Below, piece after piece: positions 25,629 through 32,175 of a stretch of DNA of 37,922 bases (within the stretch, counting starts at the first letter, position 1; each line of letters begins with the position of its first letter). Origin of the DNA: Rickettsiales bacterium. Its GTDB lineage: Bacteria; Pseudomonadota; Alphaproteobacteria; Rickettsiales; Deianiraeaceae. The translations under genes and the position numbers were made by a program. The notes beneath the pieces were generated by a model, which was not told the DNA's origin, did not search any database, and worked only from the letters and a program-made list of their open reading frames with translations. The stretch lies in contig JAERRN010000076.1 of assembly GCA_016735445.1 (NCBI GenBank), positions 1-37,922 of the forward strand. Reading direction: 5' to 3'.

Positions 25629-26187
25629 ACAATACCGCAATAGATAATTATTGTTTAACCTTTTATCTTGCACATACGCTATACATAACAACATTAATGC
25701 AACATAAAGCAAAAAAAACTAACCACTAAAAGATTAGAGAAGTTAAAACGCAAGAAGCTAAAGCAATATTAGAATATAAAAAATCTGTAAATTAACTTAA
25801 AATTAAAAGTTAACACCAAGCTTTAAAATTAATTGTTGAAGATTCTTATACAGAACTTAAAAAGTTAAACTTATTATTAAATAATAGCTGTAATTAAAAT
25901 TTTTTAATAAAGTACGGGTATTGCCAATTTGCAGCATCTGCACTTTAAATATAAATTTAGCTTAACTGTGTAACCTTTTAAACAATCTTATCTAACAAAT
26001 GCGTTTAAAATACAACAAGACAGCTACCCTGCTTTTATTTGCGCAATTGTCAGTTTACACATGGCAAAATAGGGCGATATTAGCGTTTGTTATAGGCAAT
26101 ACATTAGCCCACAACAATAAGGTAAAAATCTTGTTTCTCTGAAAATAATAAAAAAATATTTACGGTTATTGTTAGTTTTAAAAAGTT

Positions 26188-26368
26188 AAACTTTACACAT
26201 TGTTACATAATGGCATTAGTGACGCGGAGCGTGTTAATCTTCTTGGTTTTATTTTCTGTAAATATCTATCTGAAAAACGGTATATTTTTGCTAACAAACT
26301 CCTTAAAAGAGGACGACATTAAAGATTGCACCAATATTGCCAATGAAGGGGACAATATTGTCGTGTAA
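26188..26368 (+). pseudogene. Possible remnant of a type I restriction-modification M subunit (HsdM)
   Basis: A short frame reads GISDAERVNLLGFIFCKYLSEK, in parts GISDAERVN and LLGFIFCKYLSEK, then a one-base shift near 26302-26306 continues LLKEDDIKD to TAA at 26366. This resembles the HsdM N-terminal helical domain, where LLGLIFYKYLSDK-type segments are typical. No start codon, methylase motif or other subunit remains. The match was made by eye over about 50 residues. Confidence 0.35.
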
Positions 26369-26560
26369 AAATTACACTAAGTTCATCAACCCGTAAGAAG
26401 CATAGGGCACAATAAGTTAATATAATAGGTTTTATAAGTCGTATTTAAAAATATTTGTTACAGTCTGATTGTATATTGTAAATTTCTTGCCTTTTTACAA
26501 TCAGTTATTGGGCTTTACTCTATTTTAGAGATACAGTTGTTATTTTATATATTAATAAAC

Positions 26561-27832
26561 ATGTCAGATGATAAATCTGTAAAGTCGATATTTAATTTTT
26601 TGTATAAATATACAAAAAATTCTAAACAAGAAAAAAAAAGTATTGGACTGGTAGCAGTGCAAAAGGAAATAGAAAACGAATTACTTTCTAACGATGTACA
26701 CCGTATTGTTGTTAACAAAATAATGATAGCATTAAAAAATTACCTAATAAACAGCGCGGTAATACAAAACGAAAGCTCAGAAGAGGTAGCTATTCGATCT
26801 TTCAGAAGTTTACTAATAAACTCCATGAAAGGATCTTCACGCGAAATAACAATTAAAAACGATAAATTGTGCGTTATTACAGTGTATGGTTTTCCCGGTG
26901 TAGGGAAAACAACATTTTGCGGAAAACTAGGGCAATACTTAATGAAAGAAAGGGATGGTGTAAAAATTGCCATTGTGTCATTGGACTATAAAAGAAAAGC
27001 AGGACACGAGCAATTAGAGGCGATATCTAAATCTATAGGTGCGCGCTTTATACATAATTCTAATGTTTCACCAAATAATACCGTGTCAGCATTAGAGTGT
27101 GCAATAAAAAAAGCAGAACATGACGGTAACAATGTTTTAATCATCGACACACCAGCATTAGATTTTAATTCTGCTGAGGAAGTTACAAATCTACAATTAA
27201 TACATGGCGTCATAAGTAACAAACTAGGTCCACAGCATAATTTTAATTTATTTGTTGTAGACGGTATGATGGGCAAAACATGCTATGAGGTCACAAGTAG
27301 GGTTAGGCAAATTTTACCAATCAACAGCATAGCAATGTCAAAAGGGGTTAGCAATTTTGGAATTGGCTCTGTAATAAATGCGCGGTTTGGTTTAAGGAAG
27401 CCAATTTTATATGTTTCTTTTTCAGAGAGATTGAGCGATTTACAGAAATTTAATTTTTTAGATTTTGCAACAGATTTAATAAACAACGTTACGCGCATTA
27501 ATAAAATTGGACAAAGTAAAGAAGATAGGTCATTTAGTAACTTTTATGAGTTAAAAAAGCACTTAGTAGAATCAAAATCGTTAGAGAGTATTTCGCTTTT
27601 AACATCAAGCATTAAAGATAAAAAAGAGAGCAAGCTAAAGGCGATGGCTTTAAATTTCTTTTTAGAAGCTCAAATAGCAATTATAGACTCTATGACAATT
27701 CAAGAACGATTAAGCCCAAGTATAATAAACGACTCAAGAGCAAAAAGAATAGCAAATGGCTCTGGCGCAACGGTAAGTCAAGTGACAATTTTGTGTTGTC
27801 AGGTAAATAAAAAAAAATATAAAAATTGTTAA
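26561..27832 (+). CDS. ffh: Signal recognition particle protein Ffh/SRP54, divergent GTPase
   Basis: Ffh binds signal sequences on nascent membrane proteins and, with SRP RNA and FtsY, delivers ribosomes to the translocon. The 423-residue protein has an N domain (ENELLSNDVH), a G domain and an M domain with SMTIQERLSPSIINDSR and RIANGSGATV, the SRP RNA-binding motif. G1 (GFPGVGKTT, 110-118) and the D142/R145 pair of G2 are kept. G3 DTAGR reads DTPAL (196-200), G4 TKLD reads SKGV (260-263) and the G5 loop reads SFSE. The M domain is very poor in methionine and ends CCQVNKKKYKNC. The ATG at 26561 is preferred over an upstream TTG. It may be Ffh or a decayed paralogue; no other ffh is in the window. 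Confidence 0.85.
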   Translation: MSDDKSVKSIFNFLYKYTKNSKQEKKSIGLVAVQKEIENELLSNDVHRIVVNKIMIALKNYLINSAVIQNESSEEVAIRSFRSLLINSMKGSSREITIKNDKLCVITVYGFPGVGKTTFCGKLGQYLMKERDGVKIAIVSLDYKRKAGHEQLEAISKSIGARFIHNSNVSPNNTVSALECAIKKAEHDGNNVLIIDTPALDFNSAEEVTNLQLIHGVISNKLGPQHNFNLFVVDGMMGKTCYEVTSRVRQILPINSIAMSKGVSNFGIGSVINARFGLRKPILYVSFSERLSDLQKFNFLDFATDLINNVTRINKIGQSKEDRSFSNFYELKKHLVESKSLESISLLTSSIKDKKESKLKAMALNFFLEAQIAIIDSMTIQERLSPSIINDSRAKRIANGSGATVSQVTILCCQVNKKKYKNC

Positions 27833-27913
27833 AATTACTTTAAAGTATTGCACAACATATAAAGCAATATACACTACTAAAGTTAGCTAGGGTTTATTTT
27901 CTATTTCTGTACA

Positions 27914-28687
27914 ATGGTTCGTTTTCCAGACACAATACCGTCAATTCAGATTAGCGATAATTTTACACTTCGCACCTTAACGTTAGATAAGCAAGATATT
28001 AAGTGTTATTGGGAGTGTTATAACGATCCAAGTGTAGTACCGTTTTTGCCAGAAGATTGCGTTCCAAAAACTATACAAAACGCAGAAGAAGACATAGTGT
28101 ATTTAAATAACTGTTTTCAAGGTAAAAAAACAATATTTTGGGCAATTGCAGAATTAAGTACAAATAACATTATTGGCACAATTAACTTACACACAATAAG
28201 TCATTATCATAGCAAAGCAGAGATAGCCTATGAGGTTATAAAAGAATATCGCGGCATAGGTATTGCCTTTAGCGCGTGTAAGGCTGTTCTTAACTTTGGC
28301 TTTAACAATGTAGGTTTAAACCGAATTGAAGCAACAACGCTTACCAACAATGTGCCATCAACATGTTTATTGCAAAAATTAGGCTTTAACCTAGAAGGCG
28401 TATTGTCTGAATATAAACTTTACAGAGAAGAGTTTGTTGACATAGCAATGTTTGGGCTTCCATTTTGCCAATATAATCTTTTACAATCTAAAAAAGCACG
28501 AGGTCATTTGTATAACAGTAAATCTACTATTAACGATATAAGAAAAAAAAAACTAGAGATTGTGCAAAATAATATAACGAAAACATATAAAACGAGAGGT
28601 GTTGCAAAAGTATCGTCAAATAGTAAAAATGTGAAGTATGTTAATTTTGCGTCATTTAAAAATTACAAAGGTACCGCAAATGTTTAA
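27914..28687 (+). CDS. GNAT family N-acetyltransferase (RimJ/RimL type)
   Basis: Residues 1-190 form a GNAT fold of the RimJ/RimL kind, which moves acetyl groups from acetyl-CoA to protein N-termini or small amines. Visible are LRTLTLDKQDI at the start, the acetyl-CoA loop YRGIGIAFSACKAVL and NRIEATTLTNNVPSTCLLQKLGF, in parts NRIEA and NVPSTCLLQKLGF. The substrate cannot be told. A basic tail of about 65 residues (RKKKLEIVQ, KTYKTRG, KNYKG) is unusual for the family and looks disordered. The gene overlaps glpX by 8 bases. Confidence 0.87.
   Translation: MVRFPDTIPSIQISDNFTLRTLTLDKQDIKCYWECYNDPSVVPFLPEDCVPKTIQNAEEDIVYLNNCFQGKKTIFWAIAELSTNNIIGTINLHTISHYHSKAEIAYEVIKEYRGIGIAFSACKAVLNFGFNNVGLNRIEATTLTNNVPSTCLLQKLGFNLEGVLSEYKLYREEFVDIAMFGLPFCQYNLLQSKKARGHLYNSKSTINDIRKKKLEIVQNNITKTYKTRGVAKVSSNSKNVKYVNFASFKNYKGTANV
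28667..28671 (+). promoter_or_regulatory. Ribosome-binding site deciding the glpX start
   Basis: AAAGG lies eight bases before ATG 28680, inside the end of the acetyltransferase gene. It favours this start over the ATG at 28638, which has no such site, and implies coupled translation. Confidence 0.6.
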
Positions 28688-29705
28688 TGATAAAAAAAAC
28701 TGTACCGATACAAATATTTGTATAGAAGAAATTTTATTAAATTGTGTTGCAAGTGCCGCAGTTGCTTGTCAACCGTGGGTTGGTAAAGACGACTCGAACA
28801 AAGCGGACCTTGCCGCTGTAAACGCTATTAAACAAATACTTACTTCATCTAATGCGCATTTTGAAATAAAAACTGGTGAAGGGGAAAGAGATAAGGCGCC
28901 AATGCTATACTCTGGTGAGCATTTTGGCAAGAAGTTATCACATTGCAACACTAGTGCGGGTTTTGCCAATTCCGCAATAGGCATTGCAGTCGATCCATTA
29001 GAAAATACAAATGCATGTAAAAATAATTTATCAGATTCGTTAAGCGTTATCTGTGCAAATAATGCAAATAAAATGATATCCGCTCCAGATGTGTACATGA
29101 ATAAATTAGCAACTGCAAAACATATCCCAGATGGTTTACTAAGTATAACAAACAAAATTGAAGACAATATTTTGAACTTAGCATCTTTTTTAAATAAATT
29201 ACCTCAAGATGTATCTGTATGCGTTTTAGAAAGAGACAAAAATAGATCTACTATAGAAGGAGTTAAAAGGTGTGGGGCAAAATTAATATTAATTCAAGAT
29301 GGCGATGTGTTAGCTATTTTAAAAACACATCCTCTTTTTGGCTCAATCGACTTATACGCTGGTATAGGTGGTGCACCAGAAGGAATGTTGGTATCTGGCT
29401 TTATTCAGTTAACAGGAGGTTTTTTTGAAGGTCAATTTTTAGCAAGCACAGAAGAGCAGCTATTGCGAATGAAGCAAAAAAATCTAAATACAAAAACAAC
29501 ATATGTGGCAAAAGAACTGATTGGTGAAGATCCGTTTTTTTGTATTAGTTTTGTAACAGACAGTGTTAAACCTAAGCCACGCCTAATTAAACACGGCGAT
29601 AAGTTAGTTTACGAGGTACACGTGTTTAAAGCGCAACCAAGCATGCAAGATAAAAAAAGTGAACCGCAATTATCTTTTAAAAAAGTCATCGTTGACATAA
29701 CATAA
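28680..29705 (+). CDS. glpX: Fructose-1,6-bisphosphatase class II
   Basis: GlpX removes the 1-phosphate of fructose 1,6-bisphosphate in gluconeogenesis. The 341-residue protein follows the family throughout: ACQPWVGKDDSNKADLAAV, in parts QPWVGKDDSNKADLAAV, GEGERDKAPMLYSGE, AVDPLENTNA, SAPDVYMNKL, IQDGDV and GIGGAPEGM. The metal-site acids of E. coli GlpX (Asp33, Glu57, Asp85, Glu88) all have counterparts. The family DPLEGT reads DPLENT, replacing a conserved glycine. A start at ATG 28680 is chosen for its ribosome site. A class II enzyme without glycolytic phosphofructokinase is common in Rickettsiales, which run this route only toward sugars. Confidence 0.93.
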   Translation: MFNDKKNCTDTNICIEEILLNCVASAAVACQPWVGKDDSNKADLAAVNAIKQILTSSNAHFEIKTGEGERDKAPMLYSGEHFGKKLSHCNTSAGFANSAIGIAVDPLENTNACKNNLSDSLSVICANNANKMISAPDVYMNKLATAKHIPDGLLSITNKIEDNILNLASFLNKLPQDVSVCVLERDKNRSTIEGVKRCGAKLILIQDGDVLAILKTHPLFGSIDLYAGIGGAPEGMLVSGFIQLTGGFFEGQFLASTEEQLLRMKQKNLNTKTTYVAKELIGEDPFFCISFVTDSVKPKPRLIKHGDKLVYEVHVFKAQPSMQDKKSEPQLSFKKVIVDIT

Positions 29706-29919
29706 CCAATACACCGTAAACGCTACGCGGTCATGCAAGATGAATCCTAAAATGGCAATCTACAAACAACAACAGAGTATCGCACAAGAATAATACCGTA
29801 CACGTTGGTTTGCGTTAGTTATTAAATACAAGGACAACACTGCGCACCAGTGCTAGTTGTTAAAATTAACACACTGCAAATTTGTTACAAATTGCTAAAT
29901 ATACAAGCAGTTATCGGTA

Positions 29920-30447
29920 TTACTTATTAGCGTAATGTGCAAAAGCCCTATTAGCGTCAATATCTTTTCGAAGAGTTTCAAGCATTTTTAAAACCTCACC
30001 AGTGCCACCTATAATAGCGATTAGTTCGGCAGCTAGGCGTTTTCTCATTGTTCTCTCTTTTCTATTTTGTGCGCCCAAAACTATACGCCTAATAGCAACA
30101 CTTACCGCCCTTCTAACGCTAACAGTAAAAGGTATTCTATAGTTAGATCCACCCATTCTTCTAGATCTAATTTCGGTCATCATGGCAATTTTATTAATAA
30201 TATACTCTAAAAACCAAATCACCTTCTGTTCGTCTGTTGCATTTTCTTCGTTTTCGTTATGTTCGGTAAAAAGAGTAAGAATTTTGCCAGAAACATCATC
30301 AATAGCACCGTAAACTATTCTTTGTGCAACAGATTTTTTACCGTCACACATTACACAATTAACCAATTTAGTCAGTATTTTACTGCCATAAATTGGATCC
30401 CGCACAACTTCTCTACTTTTACTACTAACTTTAACACCTCTTGACAT
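29920..30447 (-). CDS. rpsG: Small ribosomal subunit protein uS7
   Basis: S7 starts assembly of the 30S head and contacts mRNA and tRNA at the E site. At 175 residues it exceeds the usual 156. The conserved core is intact: DPIYGSKILTKLVNCVMCDGKK, in parts DPIYGSK and LVNCVMCDGKK, RSRRMGGSNYRIP, RRAVSVAIRRIV and the C-terminal KRLAAELI with NRAFAHYA. The extra length is an acidic insertion (EHNENEENATDEQK) near residues 60-75. It lies 65 bases after rpsL on the same strand, the standard order, but fusA and tuf do not follow. Confidence 0.97.
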   Translation of the reverse strand: MSRGVKVSSKSREVVRDPIYGSKILTKLVNCVMCDGKKSVAQRIVYGAIDDVSGKILTLFTEHNENEENATDEQKVIWFLEYIINKIAMMTEIRSRRMGGSNYRIPFTVSVRRAVSVAIRRIVLGAQNRKERTMRKRLAAELIAIIGGTGEVLKMLETLRKDIDANRAFAHYANK

Positions 30448-30512
30448 TACGAAAACTGATTAATTACCAATATATATTTGCAACACTTTTACCTTACAAT
30501 TAAACACTATGC

Positions 30513-30887
30513 TTACTTCTTAGGTTTAGGAGCTCCATACCTAGAACGACCTTTACGTCTTTTTTCAACACACTGGGTGTCAAGACAGCCACGAACTATA
30601 CGGTAACGAACACCAGGTAAATCTTTAACACGACCGCCACGTAACAAAACCACGGAATGCTCTTGTAAATTATGACCTTCACCAGGTATGTAAGCGATCA
30701 CCGAATACCCACTGCTTAATCTAACTTTCGCTACTTTACGCAAAGCAGAGTTAGGTTTTCTAGGAGTTTTAACGTAAACTTTTGTACAAACACCTCTTCT
30801 AAAAGGAGCACCCTCCAAAGCAGGTGCTGTTGTTCTTTTTTTAGCAGTCTTTCTTGGACTGCGTATTAATTGGTTAATTGTTGGCAT
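30513..30887 (-). CDS. rpsL: Small ribosomal subunit protein uS12 (Arg43)
   Basis: S12 lies in the decoding centre and controls tRNA selection. The 124-residue length is standard and motifs are intact: [34 protein letters not shown] and [12 protein letters not shown]. Residue 43 (42 without Met), lysine in most bacteria, is arginine here (AGA codon, plus-strand 30759-30761). Lys88 is unchanged. The same Lys-to-Arg change gives streptomycin resistance in E. coli and Mycobacterium. tRNA-Ala lies upstream on the same strand. It is first of an rpsL-rpsG pair cut off from the rest of the str operon. Confidence 0.97.
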   Translation of the reverse strand: MPTINQLIRSPRKTAKKRTTAPALEGAPFRRGVCTKVYVKTPRKPNSALRKVAKVRLSSGYSVIAYIPGEGHNLQEHSVVLLRGGRVKDLPGVRYRIVRGCLDTQCVEKRRKGRSRYGAPKPKK

Positions 30888-31229
30888 ATATCAACTATTA
30901 AACTCTACTCACCATTTACTAATAAAGACTACAAACGCTTGGCAAGTGCAACGTTCAACCTAAACCAAGTCATATAATTTTAATTAAAGTCAACAACAAA
31001 AAACAAGAAGAGCCAATAAGTAATGACTTTTCTTGCTTATGCTTAGTAAAAGTAAACATACTAAATTGTATGTTTAAATTAACAACATAAAAAATAATTA
31101 CAATGACAGCAAAACAACAGTGTAATACATACAAACCGCCGACCTAAACAGATAACCGAATAAGACAAACAAGCAAAGATAGCATAGTAAATTGCAAACT
31201 GTAAAAGCAATAAATAATGCGTAATAAGC

Positions 31230-31306
31230 TGGTGGAGATGGGCGGATTCGAACCGCCGACCCCCTGCGTGCAAAGCAGGTGCTATACCAGACTAAGCTAC
31301 ATCCCC
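31230..31306 (-). tRNA. tRNA-Ala (UGC)
   Basis: The minus-strand cloverleaf has acceptor GGGGATG/CATCTCC (one G-U), discriminator A and encoded CCA (plus-strand TGG at 31230-31232). The anticodon loop is TTTGCAC, giving UGC, and the T-arm is GGCGG-TTCGAAT-CCGCC. In many bacteria this tRNA sits in an rRNA operon; no rRNA is present here. Confidence 0.95.
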
Positions 31307-31483
31307 ATAATATAAGTACATATTTCTTAAATCTATACTACCTCTAGTATTTTTTATAATGCAAGGACATAATGTGTAAAATAAGTAAAAATATAAAGAA
31401 CATAAAATAACATTAATAATGCAAAGTGTACATTATTAACTTTGCGTCTAAGCGTTTTTTGCAAATGTGGTTTTATGTCTAAC

Positions 31484-31531
31484 TTGTTATCTATTGCTTT
31501 GTTGCAACACAATAATAGCAATAGATAACAA
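31484..31531. repeat. 15-bp perfect inverted repeat, 18-base loop
   Basis: TTGTTATCTATTGCT (31484-31498) is exactly complementary to 31517-31531. An A-run follows on the plus strand. Together with two bases before it, the left arm begins AACTTGTTA, the same nine bases as the left arm of the inverted repeat at 10176, so the two may be related. Confidence 0.7.
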
Positions 31532-31884
31532 AAAAATAATTGTTAATTGCGATAATTAAAATATTACGGCAATGCTTGGAAATTTTGTTAAAAATTTAAG
31601 TAAAAATATTTAATACCACTATAAAGTAAAGCCGTAATTGCCTACCTAGTTTTACATTTGTATGCTTTAAAATAAACACCTTACTTTGCGCTATAAATAT
31701 AGTAATATAAACAAAAATAAGACTAATTAATAAAAATAAAACAATCCCACTATAGCGAGATAGCGGGGTAATTTAGCGTTATTGGGGTTTATTTTTTTGC
31801 CATAAGTTTGTATATATCTGGTAGGTTGGTAGGTTTTATTATATTTTTTAACGAAGCCCTTTAACATATTATTTACTGTTTTTA

Positions 31885-31910
31885 TTTTTAACCCTATTTA
31901 GGGTTAAAAA
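31885..31910. repeat. 11-bp perfect hairpin
   Basis: TTTTTAACCCT (31885-31895) pairs exactly with AGGGTTAAAAA (31900-31910) around an ATTT loop. It lies about 270 bases before secA and upstream of its possible promoter, so it may be a terminator of an unseen transcript or a binding site. Confidence 0.6.
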
Positions 31911-32007
31911 GTTATTTTGATATTTTTACCAAAACTAAACAATTTATATTTATGTTACTATAGCATATATGCATATATAATTGTAAATTAAGTTGTTAGA
32001 TTGCTAG

Positions 32008-32035
32008 TTGACTATTACAATAAATTATCCATACT
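32008..32035 (+). promoter_or_regulatory. Putative promoter of secA
   Basis: TTGACT (32008-32013, five of six consensus bases) is followed after 16 bases by CATACT (32030-32035, four of six). It would give a leader of about 130 bases before the secA ATG. Confidence 0.35.
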
Positions 32036-32175
32036 TAAAATAGTATTTTCTTGGCTAAGAGGTGTGTATACCATTTTTAGTTGGTTGGGTCTTGTACAGC
32101 GTTAATAACACTAGCGTATCAGTATGTTTTTAAAAGCGGTAGCGATGTGTTTCAAAAATATCAAAAATATCAAAA

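Larger units (their letters stand above)
25075..26560. other. 1.5 kb degraded region without an intact gene
   Basis: Stop codons occur in all frames. Short open stretches (a 47-codon frame at 25999-26142, a hydrophilic frame QEAKAILEYKKSVN near 25750) look like gene remains but match nothing I recognise. It holds a terminator-like hairpin at 25252, an inverted repeat at 25585 and a probable HsdM remnant at 26188, each listed separately. The region sits between popZ and ffh. Confidence 0.5.
31307..32175. other. 870-base intergenic region upstream of secA
   Basis: No gene is supported. The region holds two perfect inverted repeats (31484-31531 and 31885-31910) and a promoter-like pair at 32008-32035, listed separately. 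Directly before secA a TATCAAAAA unit repeats two to three times (32157-32176). Most of the stretch is above 75 percent AT. Confidence 0.5.

Noticed and set aside
25999-26142. 47-codon frame starting ATG in the degraded region
   Set aside because: No ribosome site and no recognisable motif; other frames of the same stretch look equally protein-like, as expected of decayed DNA.
24231-26560. RNase P RNA, 4.5S SRP RNA or 6S RNA in the large gene-free stretch next to ffh
   Set aside because: The conserved core bases of these RNAs were looked for and not found here or in the other long gaps.
30960-31000. Promoter for rpsL with a TTGACT box on the minus strand (30988-30993)
   Set aside because: The nearest -10-like box is only about 10 bases away, too short for sigma-70 spacing.
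31079-31273. 64-codon minus-strand frame
   Set aside because: It begins inside the tRNA-Ala gene and has no protein features.
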